NCBI GenBank assembly: GCA_031552825.1 | Contig: JAVBMD010000007.1 | Location: 1 to 64,000 of the forward strand | DNA length: 64,000 bases | DNA from: WQXF01 sp031552825 | Lineage (GTDB): Bacteria > Bacillota > Clostridia > Christensenellales > Aristaeellaceae | Reading direction: 5' to 3' | Part shown: positions 36,080 through 44,684 of the stretch, piece after piece | How the letters are laid out: the number at the start of each line of letters is the position of its first letter | How positions within the stretch are numbered: the first letter of the stretch is position 1 | Notes under the pieces: generated by a model | Database searches by the model: none | What the model saw: the letters and a program-made list of their open reading frames with translations, nothing else | What the model was told of the DNA's origin: nothing | Translations under genes and position numbers: made by a program

Positions 36080-37610
36080 CGTGCTTCCCTCCGTTCTGCT
36101 TTTCGCCCTCATAGGCGCCGAAGGAGGCGGCCATCAGGCGATCCTCGCTGATTTCTTCCTTGGAGAAGCAATGGTTGATGCGGCCGCGGTACATGGTGAT
36201 GGCGCGGTCGCTGAGCTCCACGACCTCCTCCATATCCGAGGAGATCAGCAGGATCGCGAGACCCTGCGCCTTGAGCTGATCGATAATGGCGTATACGTCG
36301 CCGCGCGCCGCCGCGTCGATGCCGCGCGTCGGCTCGTCGAGGATGACCAGCTTGGGCTGGGTGGACAGCGCGCGGGCGATGATGACCTTTTGCTGATTGC
36401 CGCCGGAGAGCGAGCCCATGACCTGATCCTGTCCGGTGATCTTGGTGCGGAAGGATTCGGCGTACTTGGCGGTCAGCGCGCGCTCCTGCTTGAAATCCAA
36501 GAAGAAGCGGCCCATGTTGTCGAGGTTTGCCGCGGAGGTGTTGGCGGCCACATCGCTGATGCGGAAGATGCCGTGCAGGAAGCGATCCTCGGCCACGTAG
36601 TTGAGCCCTTTGCCCAGCACTTGGCGCGTGCTCAGGCCGGTGATGTCCTGCCCGGCCAGCAGCACCTTGCCGGACTTGACTTGATCCTTGCCGAAGATGG
36701 TGGTGGCCAGTTCGGTTCGCCCCGCGCCGACCACGCCCGCCAGCCCCAGAATCTCGCCGGGGTACACCGCAAAGCTGACGTCGCTGAAGCCGAAGCCGGA
36801 AAGGCGCTGCACCTCCAGCACCGGCTTTTGCGCCGCGTAGTCGATGGAGGTCTTTGCGCGGGCGGCGTCGCGGCGCTTGGTATCGGGCGGCAAAAGCCCC
36901 TTGACCAGCATCTCGCGCGTGAAATCCTGCACCGGGCCGCCCACGGTGATGATGCCGTCGCGCATGATGGCGACGTGGCTGGCGATCTCGAACACCTCGG
37001 TGAGGCGGTGGGTGATGTAGATGATGCTGATGCCCTTTTGCTTGAGATCCTCCACGGTGCGGAAAAGGGATTGCACTTCATTAAAGGTAAGCGAGCTGGT
37101 CGGCTCGTCGAGGATCAGGACACGCGCCTTGCGCATCAGCCCGCGGAGCAGCTCCACCAGCTGTTGCTCGGCGATCGAGAGGCTGTCGGCCTTGCGGCCC
37201 AGATCCAGCTTCCAGCCCAACTGCTTGACCAGCGCGACCAAGCGCTTGTGCAGTTCGCTCTTCTTTTCGTCAAAACCCATGACGACGTTTTCTTCCAGCG
37301 TCATGTTTGGGAAGAGCATCGGCTCCTGCGGCACGAGGTACACGCCCTGTGCCAGCGCCACGGAGGGCTTGGTCAGCCGCACCGGCTTGCCCGCGATGGA
37401 CAATTCTCCGGCATCGGGCTGGTAGATGCCCATGATGATCTTCATTAACGTGCTCTTGCCGGCGCCGTTGCCGCCGATGAGCGCCAACACCTCGCCGGGG
37501 CAGACATCCAGATCAATGCCTTTGAGCACGACGTTTTGGCCAAAGGCCTTGCGGATGCCGCGCACAGAGATCATGCTCGAGGATCGATCGACCGGCTGCG
37601 TCTTCTCCAT
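36072..37610 (-). CDS. lsrA: AI-2 ABC transporter ATP-binding protein LsrA
   Basis: The 512-residue protein has two ATPase domains, as in RbsA/LsrA. The first has Walker A GGNGAGKST, signature LSIAEQQLVELL and Walker B VLILDEPTSSL. The second has a degenerate Walker A region (GVVGAGRTEL), signature LSGGNQQKVIIA and LVILDEPTRGID, normal for this family. Start is ATG at 37610 with GGGGAGGATGGAGA ahead. The promoter at 37674-37702 and the inverted-repeat operator candidate at 37635-37650 lie in its leader. It powers AI-2 import and is the first gene of lsrACDBF. Confidence 0.92.
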   Translation of the reverse strand: MEKTQPVDRSSSMISVRGIRKAFGQNVVLKGIDLDVCPGEVLALIGGNGAGKSTLMKIIMGIYQPDAGELSIAGKPVRLTKPSVALAQGVYLVPQEPMLFPNMTLEENVVMGFDEKKSELHKRLVALVKQLGWKLDLGRKADSLSIAEQQLVELLRGLMRKARVLILDEPTSSLTFNEVQSLFRTVEDLKQKGISIIYITHRLTEVFEIASHVAIMRDGIITVGGPVQDFTREMLVKGLLPPDTKRRDAARAKTSIDYAAQKPVLEVQRLSGFGFSDVSFAVYPGEILGLAGVVGAGRTELATTIFGKDQVKSGKVLLAGQDITGLSTRQVLGKGLNYVAEDRFLHGIFRISDVAANTSAANLDNMGRFFLDFKQERALTAKYAESFRTKITGQDQVMGSLSGGNQQKVIIARALSTQPKLVILDEPTRGIDAAARGDVYAIIDQLKAQGLAILLISSDMEEVVELSDRAITMYRGRINHCFSKEEISEDRLMAASFGAYEGEKQNGGKHDA

Positions 37611-37634
37611 TCTCCATCCTCCCCGGTAATGCGC

Positions 37635-37650
37635 GTACAAAAGTTTTGCA
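37635..37650. promoter_or_regulatory. Candidate LsrR operator, lsrA side
   Basis: GTACAAAAGTTTTGCA lies 24 bases past the -10 box of the lsrA promoter. The reverse complement, with one extra base, is found at 37879-37895 on the lsrR side. A palindrome TTTGTACAAA sharing the GTACAAA core lies at about 37802-37811. Confidence 0.6.
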
Positions 37651-37673
37651 ACGAGTATTTTGAAATCGACATC

Positions 37674-37702
37674 ATCATACGATATTCCGAACCCTTTGTC
37701 AA
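37674..37702 (-). promoter_or_regulatory. Promoter of lsrACDBF
   Basis: On the minus strand TTGACA (37702-37697), 17 bases, TATGAT (37679-37674). Confidence 0.82.
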
Positions 37703-37824
37703 CACCGGAGGCGAAGAAACTGTGCATATTCTCCGAATGAGCGATGTATCATTTGAAAGTATAGATCGAGATATCAAAATATTACAAGGACTCGACGATA
37801 ATTTGTACAAACGGCAAAAGGCTG

Positions 37825-37853
37825 TTGACAGGCGATGTAGGGGGTGCTATACT
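37825..37853 (+). promoter_or_regulatory. Promoter of lsrRK
   Basis: TTGACA (37825-37830), a 17-base spacer and TATACT (37848-37853). Confidence 0.85.
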
Positions 37854-37878
37854 GACCGCAAACGATACATTTGGACAA

Positions 37879-37895
37879 TGCAAAAACTTTTGTAC
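37879..37895. promoter_or_regulatory. Candidate LsrR operator, lsrR side
   Basis: TGCAAAAACTTTTGTAC is the reverse complement of the lsrA-side site apart from one added base. It starts 26 bases past the -10 box, matching the distance on the other side. It ends just before the lsrR ribosome site. Confidence 0.6.
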
Positions 37896-37909
37896 CGTTG
37901 CGGAGGCCT

Positions 37910-38839
37910 ATGCGATACGAAGAAGTGTTGATGACCAAGGTGGCGTGGTACTATTATTTTGAAAACACCACCCAGCAGCGCATCGCCGAGCTGCTGGGCA
38001 TCAGCCGCGCGCGGGTAATCAAATTGCTCGAGCGTGCGCGCGCCTCGGGCATCGTGCAGTTCAAGCTGCGGCAGGAAGGCTTGGAGCGCATGCAAACCGA
38101 GAAGACGTTGATGCAGGCCTACGGGCTCAAGGACATCTTCGTCGTGCCCGTCGCCGACGGCGAGATCGGCTCCAACGAGAACGTGGCCGTGGCCGCCGCG
38201 ATGTACATCAGCGATCGGCTCGGCGAGAACAGCTTCATCAACGTCGGCTACGGCGATACGCAGAGCCGCATCCTCAACAACCTCGCCACCATGGTGGAGC
38301 AGCCGGTCTCCTGCGTCTCGCTGACCGGCGGTGTGCATCATTATTTGCCCGATACGCGCTCCAGCGTGTTCAACGCCAAGCTGTACCTCATGCCCGCGCC
38401 GCTGCTGGCCAGCTCCGCCGAGATGGCGGAGGCGATGCGCGAGGAGGCTTCGCTGCTGGAGGTGTCGCGCATGGTGAAGCACTCCTCGATGACGGTGGTG
38501 GGCATCGGCGCGATGCACGAGAGCGCCACCATCGTAAAATCCGGCATTTTGAGCAAGAACGATTTTCTTTATTTAAAAATGCAGGGCGCGGTGGGCGATA
38601 TTCTTTCGCATTTTATCGACCGGGATGGCGTGCTGGTGCCTAACCAGATCGATTCCCGCCTGATTAGCACCTCGCTGGATACCCTGCGCGAGTTGGAGAA
38701 CGTGATCGGCGTCGCCGCCGGGGAGATCAAGGTCGACGCCATCCAAGCGGCGCTGCGGGGCGGATACCTCGACGTACTCATCACCGACGAGGCCACCGCC
38801 ACGCTGCTGGCAGAGCGCGTGGAGGCCGAGGGGAAATAA
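37910..38839 (+). CDS. lsrR: Transcriptional regulator LsrR (SorC family)
   Basis: The 309-residue protein has an N-terminal helix-turn-helix (VAWYYYFENTTQQRIAELLG, then ISRARVIKLLERARASGIV) that matches E. coli LsrR. The C-terminal sugar-binding domain has LTGGVHHYLP, PAPLLASSAEMAEAM, VGIGAMHESATIVKSG, GAVGDILSHFID and GEIKVDAIQAALRGGYLDVLITDE. In E. coli LsrR represses lsr until phospho-AI-2 releases it. Start is ATG at 37910 after CGGAGG; ATG at 37931 is a weaker alternative. It is followed after 25 bases by lsrK. Confidence 0.93.
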   Translation: MRYEEVLMTKVAWYYYFENTTQQRIAELLGISRARVIKLLERARASGIVQFKLRQEGLERMQTEKTLMQAYGLKDIFVVPVADGEIGSNENVAVAAAMYISDRLGENSFINVGYGDTQSRILNNLATMVEQPVSCVSLTGGVHHYLPDTRSSVFNAKLYLMPAPLLASSAEMAEAMREEASLLEVSRMVKHSSMTVVGIGAMHESATIVKSGILSKNDFLYLKMQGAVGDILSHFIDRDGVLVPNQIDSRLISTSLDTLRELENVIGVAAGEIKVDAIQAALRGGYLDVLITDEATATLLAERVEAEGK

Positions 38840-38864
38840 CCGATATCGAACGGAGGGGAATCTC

Positions 38865-40430
38865 ATGCCGCAGAGCTATTTGATGGCCGTGGACGCGGGC
38901 ACCGGCAGCGTGCGCGCCGTGCTGTTTGATCTTGTGGGCGAGCAGTTGGGCTGCGTGCAGCGCGAGTGGCAGCATGCCGAGGATCCGCGCTACCCCGGCA
39001 GCATGGACTTCGATTGGGTGAAGAACTGGGGGCTGGCCGTCGATTGCATCCGGGGCGTGCTGGCCGAGACCGGCGTCGATCCCAAGGACATCGCCGCCAT
39101 CGGCACCACCTGCATGCGCGAGGGCATCGTGCTCTACGACGAGGCGGGGCGGGAGATTTGGGCTTGCGCCAACGTCGACGCGCGCAGCGGCGACGAGGTG
39201 GGCGAGCTGATCCGCATGAACCCGGCGCTGGAAAAGGAGCTCTACGCCGAGTCGGGGCAGACCTACGCGCTGGGCGCGCTGCCGCGCATCCTGTGGGTCA
39301 AGAACAAGCTGCCCGAGCTGTATGCGCAGGTGCGCAAGGTCTCGATGTTCAACGATTGGCTGATCTACAAGCTGACGGGGGTGCTGGCCACCGAGCCGAG
39401 CAACGGCTGCACCACCGGCATCTTTGACCTCGAGCGCCGCGATTGGGACGCCACCATCATGCGCCGCTGCGGCCTCAAGGACGATATCTTCCCGCCGGTG
39501 CGCGAGTGCGCCGCCGTGGTGGCCGGGGTTCGCGCCGATATTTCCGCGCTGACCGGGCTGGCCGAGGGAACGCCGGTGGTCACCGGCGGCGGCGACGCGC
39601 AGCTGGGCTGCGTCGGCGTCGGCGTGACCGGGGCGGGGCAGGCGGCGGTATTCGGCGGCAGCTTCTGGCAGTACGAGTTCAACACCGCGCGCGCCAGCAC
39701 CGACCCGGCCTGCCGCGTGCGCGTCAACTGCCACGCCGTCCCCGGCGTTTGGCAATACGAGGCCATCGCCTTCATGCCCGGCCTGGCGATGCGCTGGTAT
39801 CGCGACGCCTTCTGTCAGGAGGAAGTGCGCCGCGCCAAGGAAACCGGCCGCGACGCTTACGAGCTGATGAACGAGGAGGCCGTGAAGGTTCCCGCCGGTT
39901 GCCACGGCATGATGTGCATGTTCTCCGATGTGATGGACTACATCAGCTGGAGGCACGCCGCGCCGACCTTCACCAACTTTGACTTCAATCCGGAAAAGTT
40001 TAACCGATACACCTTCTACCGCGCCATTATGGAGAACGCCGCCATGGTGACGCGCGGCCACCTCGAGCTGGTGCGCGAGGTCACCGGCAACATGCCGGAG
40101 GAAATCATCTTCGCCAGCGGCGCAGCCAAGAGCGACCTTTGGTGCCAGATTCTTTCCGACGTGCTGAACCTGCCGGTGAAGGTGCCGGTGGTCAAGGAGG
40201 CCACCGCGCTGGGCACGGCGATATTGGCCGGGTTCGGCGTCGGCATCTATCCGGACATCGGCAAGGCCGCCGCCGAGCTGGTGCGCTGGGAGCGCGCCTA
40301 CACGCCGAACCCCGACAACGCGGCGGTGTACCGCGCGCTGTACGCGCCTTGGCGGGAGGCCTACGCCGCGCAGCTGGCGCTGAGCGACCGGCGGGTGACC
40401 CGCCACATGTGGGCGGCGCCCGGATTATAG
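38865..40430 (+). CDS. lsrK: AI-2 kinase LsrK
   Basis: The 521-residue protein is an FGGY kinase very similar to E. coli LsrK: YLMAVDAGTGSVRAVLFDL, REGIVLYDEAGREIWACANVDAR, VVTGGGDAQLGCVGVGV, FGGSFWQ, GLAMRWYRDAFC, VVKEATALGTAILAGFGVGI, and the C-terminal end MWAAPGL (E. coli LWKAPGL). It phosphorylates the linear form of AI-2 (DPD) with ATP, traps it in the cell and makes the LsrR inducer. CGGAGGGG precedes the ATG. No luxS is in the window, so whether the cell also makes AI-2 is unknown. Confidence 0.94.
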   Translation: MPQSYLMAVDAGTGSVRAVLFDLVGEQLGCVQREWQHAEDPRYPGSMDFDWVKNWGLAVDCIRGVLAETGVDPKDIAAIGTTCMREGIVLYDEAGREIWACANVDARSGDEVGELIRMNPALEKELYAESGQTYALGALPRILWVKNKLPELYAQVRKVSMFNDWLIYKLTGVLATEPSNGCTTGIFDLERRDWDATIMRRCGLKDDIFPPVRECAAVVAGVRADISALTGLAEGTPVVTGGGDAQLGCVGVGVTGAGQAAVFGGSFWQYEFNTARASTDPACRVRVNCHAVPGVWQYEAIAFMPGLAMRWYRDAFCQEEVRRAKETGRDAYELMNEEAVKVPAGCHGMMCMFSDVMDYISWRHAAPTFTNFDFNPEKFNRYTFYRAIMENAAMVTRGHLELVREVTGNMPEEIIFASGAAKSDLWCQILSDVLNLPVKVPVVKEATALGTAILAGFGVGIYPDIGKAAAELVRWERAYTPNPDNAAVYRALYAPWREAYAAQLALSDRRVTRHMWAAPGL

Positions 40431-40506
40431 CGAAACACGCGCCGTTCCCCGCGCAGCGGGGCAGGGTGAGGGGATATATTGAGCGGGATTTTGAGGAGGA
40501 TGGGGC

Positions 40507-40857
40507 ATGTTTATCATTCATGAGGATGAGCGGGAATATCGATTTGGTGACAGCGGACCCAAGTACTTGATGAAAGGGCCGCGCATGAATTTCGCGCTCG
40601 TGCAGTTTCAGCCCGGCGAGGATTTTCAGGCGCACTATCATAACGTGATGGAGGAGAATTTCTTCATCCTCGAGGGCGAGGTCGATGTGGTGGTCGACGG
40701 TGTGGTACACCACCTGACGCCCGGCCAGCTGATCCACATCGAGCCCGGCGAGATACACTATGTAGTCAACCATGGCGACAAGCCGATCAAGATGATCTCC
40801 ACGCTGGCGCCGTACACCGATCCGGACAAGGTGGATGTGGAAAATTATACGTATTAA
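40507..40857 (+). CDS. Small cupin-domain protein in the Lsr locus
   Basis: The 116-residue protein is a single cupin domain. The metal-ligand set is visible as HYHNVMEE (two His and a Glu) in motif 1 and HIEPGEIHYVVNH (PGxxH-like) in motif 2. Such small cupins act as isomerases, epimerases, oxygenases or simply ligand-binding proteins. It follows lsrK by 76 bases on the same strand. lsrG, the phospho-AI-2 isomerase of E. coli, is not in the cluster, so this cupin is a candidate functional substitute; that is inference. GAGGAGGAT lies before ATG 40507. Confidence 0.85.
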   Translation: MFIIHEDEREYRFGDSGPKYLMKGPRMNFALVQFQPGEDFQAHYHNVMEENFFILEGEVDVVVDGVVHHLTPGQLIHIEPGEIHYVVNHGDKPIKMISTLAPYTDPDKVDVENYTY

Positions 40858-41053
40858 GCAATAAGCTGGCGAAAAACCGGCGCTCGCTATCGAAAAGAAA
40901 ATGACCCGCCTGCGCATGCGGCTTTGAAGGAGCTAGAGGGTTTTCGCCCTCCGCGCCGCTCAAAGTTTTGTGCGAAGGCGGGTTTGTTTTCCCGCCGGAC
41001 GCTCCGCGCGGTGCCAGAATTCGCATCTGGACGCGGGCGGCGAATGCAACTAT

Positions 41054-41087
41054 ACTTAGTACAATCCATACTAAGTACAATCCATAC
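41054..41087. promoter_or_regulatory. Operator-like repeats before the YesMN-type kinase gene
   Basis: ACTTAGTA (41054-41061) and TACTAAGT (41069-41076) are a perfect inverted repeat with a 7-base centre. In addition AGTACAATCCATAC occurs twice in tandem (41058-41071 and 41074-41087). The repeats lie directly upstream of the AAGGAGG site and may bind the response regulator or another factor. Confidence 0.6.
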
Positions 41088-41105
41088 GCAAGGAGGTGCG
41101 AGGCG

Positions 41106-42944
41106 TTGCGAAGGCTTTTACAGTGGCCAAACCGCATCCGCATTCGCGATCGGCTGGTCGCTTATTTCTTGCTGGCGATCCTGCTGCCTACGCTGCTCAT
41201 CGCATGGTACCTCTATGGCCGTACCGACGACATTCTCACCAAAAAGATGAGCGACCAGGCGCGGGCGGGTATGGTAAGCGTAAGCGCGTTGATGCGCGAG
41301 AAGCTGAACTTCATCAACGATATGACCACGCTTATCAACGTCAACTCGGAATTGCAGGGCATCTTTATGGCAGCGCCGCCATCGACCACCGGCGAAATTG
41401 TGCGCGAGATCACGGCGCTGGATCGCATCTTAGAAAGTTATTATTTGACAAGCAATTATCTGTTCCTCGGTTCGGGCGTACAGCCCAAACTGTACATGGT
41501 GGATCGCGCCATGTACAATCGCGTGTCCGCCTCCACCAAGGTGTTTGACATCGGCGAGATTGCGCAGGAGCCGTGGTATCAGCGGCTCACCAACCGTTTC
41601 ACCATCGTCGGCCTTACCGACGACCCAAGGACGGGGCGGGAAAACGGCGCGCTGCGCATCGCCCGGCGCATGTACAATACGAAGCTCACCGAGACGGTGG
41701 TGTTCGCCGCCGTGCTGGTCGTCGATGTGGATATCAAGAATCTGTTGGCCATGCTGACACCGTACAAGCCGACGCCGGAGAGCGCCTTCTACGTGCTCGA
41801 CGATGCGCGCACCGTGCTGGTGAGCACCGATCTGGACAGGGTGGGTACGGTGCTTGCGGCGGCCGAGCCTTCGGCGTTTGATGATGGGGTGCATGTGGCC
41901 GAAGAGGCGGGCAAGAAGCAGCTGATTACCGCCCACGCCATCCCCGGCTTCGGGATGACGGTGTACGGCATGACGCCGCTGGATCAGATCAATGCCGAGC
42001 GCATCGCCTTCAACCGCACCTTTGTCGGGTTGCTGGCGGGCAGTATGTTGGCGGCGCTGGTGATCGCGCTGCTGATGGCGCAGAGCATCGCTTCCCCGAT
42101 TCAGAAACTCGCGCGTTCGATGCAGGAGGTGCCCAACGAGGATTTGCGCATCTCCATCCACTATAAGCGGCAGGATGAGTTCGGCGCGTTGATCGATCAC
42201 TACCGCGAAATGATCGCACAAATCAGGCACCTGATTCAGGAGCTGTATGTGAAGGATCTGCGCCAGAAGGAGGCCGAGCTGAAGCAGCAGGAGGCCGAGT
42301 TGGTGGCGCTGCAGGCCCAGATCAACCCGCATTTCCTCTACAACACGCTCGATGCCATCAACCTGTACGCGATCCGCCATCAGGTGCCGCAGATCAGCGA
42401 GATGATTTCGGCGCTATCGGATTTTTTCCGCTACGGCCTGAGCAAGGGCAAGCGCGTGATTCCGCTGAGCGACGAACTGGTTACTGTGGAGAGCTATTTG
42501 AAGATCCAAAAGGTGCGGCTGCGCGAACAAATCGACTACACGATGGATATCGCCGAGGAGACGCGGGGAAATTTGATTGCCAAGATGGTGATCCAGCCGT
42601 TGGTGGAAAACGCGATCGTTCACGGCATCCAGCCCGCGGGGCGGCCGGGGCATATCGTCATTACCGCGCGGCGCGAGGGAGAGGTGCTGCGCGTCGCCGT
42701 GGAGGACGACGGCGTAGGCGCCGATATGCAGGAGCTGCACGACATGCTGGCTACCGATATCCCCGCCGTGCGCAAGCACTCCTTTGGCATCCGCAACGTC
42801 AATGACCGCATCCGCATGCTGTTTGGCGATGCCTACGGCCTGCGCTTCGAGGCGCTGGATGGCGCAGGCTGCCGGGCGGTGCTGATCTTGCCCAATATTC
42901 GTTCGATGGAGGGATACCATGCTCAGCATGATAATAGCCGATGA
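41106..42944 (+). CDS. YesM-type sensor histidine kinase
   Basis: The 612-residue protein has an N-terminal membrane helix (LVAYFLLAILLPTLLIAWYL), a long extracytoplasmic sensor of about 260 residues (dCache-like), a second helix (LLAGSMLAALVIALLMA), a HAMP region (IASPIQKLARSMQEV) and a His_kinase/HATPase end. The phospho-site is in QINPHFLYNTLDAI and the ATP-site has PLVENAIVHG. It has the classical layout of sensors that control carbohydrate importers. Start is TTG at 41106, 9 bases after AAGGAGG; the longer frame upstream is intergenic. It overlaps the response regulator gene by 26 bases. Confidence 0.88.
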   Translation: MRRLLQWPNRIRIRDRLVAYFLLAILLPTLLIAWYLYGRTDDILTKKMSDQARAGMVSVSALMREKLNFINDMTTLINVNSELQGIFMAAPPSTTGEIVREITALDRILESYYLTSNYLFLGSGVQPKLYMVDRAMYNRVSASTKVFDIGEIAQEPWYQRLTNRFTIVGLTDDPRTGRENGALRIARRMYNTKLTETVVFAAVLVVDVDIKNLLAMLTPYKPTPESAFYVLDDARTVLVSTDLDRVGTVLAAAEPSAFDDGVHVAEEAGKKQLITAHAIPGFGMTVYGMTPLDQINAERIAFNRTFVGLLAGSMLAALVIALLMAQSIASPIQKLARSMQEVPNEDLRISIHYKRQDEFGALIDHYREMIAQIRHLIQELYVKDLRQKEAELKQQEAELVALQAQINPHFLYNTLDAINLYAIRHQVPQISEMISALSDFFRYGLSKGKRVIPLSDELVTVESYLKIQKVRLREQIDYTMDIAEETRGNLIAKMVIQPLVENAIVHGIQPAGRPGHIVITARREGEVLRVAVEDDGVGADMQELHDMLATDIPAVRKHSFGIRNVNDRIRMLFGDAYGLRFEALDGAGCRAVLILPNIRSMEGYHAQHDNSR

Positions 42945-44544
42945 CGATGTGATGGCGCGAGAAACCATCCGGGACGCTATCGATTGGGCGGCGATGGACA
43001 TCGAGATCATCGCCGAGGCGGCGGATGGGCGGGAGGCGCTGGCGCTGTGCATCGAGAAACAGCCCGACATTCTGTTCACCGACATTATGATGCCGCACAT
43101 GACCGGATTGGAGGTGGCGCTGACGCTGCGGGAACGGGGCAGCGCCGCGAAAATCATCATCATCAGCGGCGTGCAGGACTTTGAGTACGCGCGCACGGCG
43201 ATGGAGATGAGCGTAACGGGCTACGTGCTCAAGCCCATCCGCATAGACGAGGTGCGGCAGGTGGTCAAGAAGGTTCAAAATTCGTTGCATCTGGAGCGCG
43301 ACCGAACGCAGATGATGGCGCGGATGAAACGCGAATTGCGCGAGCAGATGACGCTGATGCGTGAAAAGTTCCTCTGCAATCTGGTGCTGGGTCTCTACGA
43401 GACGCGCGAGGAGATTTGCGACAAGCTGGAGTATTTCGACTTGCCGCTGCGCTACGATTGCCCGCTGACCGTGGCGGTGATGCGGCTGGATGATTATGCC
43501 GCGCTGACCGCGCCGATGACGGAACAGAACCGGCAACTGCTGGCCTTCGCGGTGCAAAACATCGCGCAGGAGACGCTGGACAACCACGATGCAGGGCTGA
43601 TCGTTAACCTGCGGGAGAACGAGTTTGTGCTGCTGATCGGCACACCGGGGCGCGAGAGCGCGGCGGTGGTGGAGCTGCTGGAGGAACTGGCCGCGAACCT
43701 GCAGGGTTTTCTGTCGGCTTCGGTGTCCATCGGCGTGGGGCATCAGGCGGCGCAGCTTGCGGAGCTGAAATACGCGTACGACAATGCTTGTATGGCGGTG
43801 CAACATCGCTTTTATCGCGGCAAGGGCACCATCATTGCCGCGCAGGAAATATTGCGCGACCGGGCGTTCGAGAAAATCGCCCACGCATCGGCGTTTTCCA
43901 GCCTGTATGCTTTGCAGGAGCGCTTGGCGGTGCAGCTCAAGAGCGGCGAAACCGAACAGTGTCACCGCGCTCTGGCGCAAATCTTTGAACTGCTGCGCGT
44001 AAGCCAGTCTTTCAGCATCGCCTATGTGCGCTGCCTGTGTTTGGAATTCGCCGGGACGGTGAATCGCCTGCTGTACGAGCAGGGCGAGGAGGACGCCTCG
44101 CCGCTGAACGTCAGCGATATGCTCACGCGGCTGGGGCATGCGGAGCACTTGGAGGAGGTTCAGCGCCTGATGGGCGAGATGGTGGAGGCATACTGCTCGC
44201 GATACAACGCGCTATATAGCCGAAGGCATTCCGAGCTGGTGCACCGCATCCGTGAAATGATCGAAATGCGCTATATGGAGCAACTGACGCTCGGCACCAT
44301 CGCCGATGCCGTGTACATGACGCAGAACTACATCTGCCTCGTGTTTAAGCGCGAGACCGGGCAGACCATCAACGGCTACTTGACCCGCGTGCGCATGGAG
44401 ACCGCGTGCAGGCTGCTGACCGATACCAAGCTTAAGGTATGGGAGATCGCCGAGCGGGTGGGGTATGAGAACGCGCATTACTTTTCCACCGTATTTAAAA
44501 AAACCTACGGCATGCAGCCGCAGCAGTACCGCGGCCGGGAATAG
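42919..44544 (+). CDS. YesN-type response regulator with AraC domain
   Basis: The 541-residue protein has a receiver domain (ADDDV near the start; phosphoacceptor in ILFTDIMMPHMTG near residue 57; conserved Lys in YVLKPI). A central region of about 270 residues follows. The C-terminal 100 residues form two AraC helix-turn-helix units (LTLGTIADAVYMTQNYICLVF; VWEIAERVGYENAHYFSTVF). It would activate the importer genes directly downstream when phosphorylated by the overlapping kinase. GGAGGG precedes its ATG. Confidence 0.9.
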   Translation: MLSMIIADDDVMARETIRDAIDWAAMDIEIIAEAADGREALALCIEKQPDILFTDIMMPHMTGLEVALTLRERGSAAKIIIISGVQDFEYARTAMEMSVTGYVLKPIRIDEVRQVVKKVQNSLHLERDRTQMMARMKRELREQMTLMREKFLCNLVLGLYETREEICDKLEYFDLPLRYDCPLTVAVMRLDDYAALTAPMTEQNRQLLAFAVQNIAQETLDNHDAGLIVNLRENEFVLLIGTPGRESAAVVELLEELAANLQGFLSASVSIGVGHQAAQLAELKYAYDNACMAVQHRFYRGKGTIIAAQEILRDRAFEKIAHASAFSSLYALQERLAVQLKSGETEQCHRALAQIFELLRVSQSFSIAYVRCLCLEFAGTVNRLLYEQGEEDASPLNVSDMLTRLGHAEHLEEVQRLMGEMVEAYCSRYNALYSRRHSELVHRIREMIEMRYMEQLTLGTIADAVYMTQNYICLVFKRETGQTINGYLTRVRMETACRLLTDTKLKVWEIAERVGYENAHYFSTVFKKTYGMQPQQYRGRE

Positions 44545-44684
44545 TATAAGATATGAAACCATTTTGTAGAGTTTCTTGTATTTCTTCTTCCGGATGATGC
44601 ACATATACTGGCGATAAAGGGAATGCGCGACGGGTTGCGTTGCCATTCCAAAGCTGTGCATCCAAAACAAAAGGAGGAGATACC

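Noticed and set aside
38781..40406. 541-codon open frame antisense to lsrK
   Set aside because: It is a His/Gly/Arg-rich shadow frame exactly opposite a clearly recognised kinase gene.
41058..41087. Short tandem direct repeats considered as a CRISPR remnant
   Set aside because: Only two units, no spacers of proper length and no cas genes in the window.
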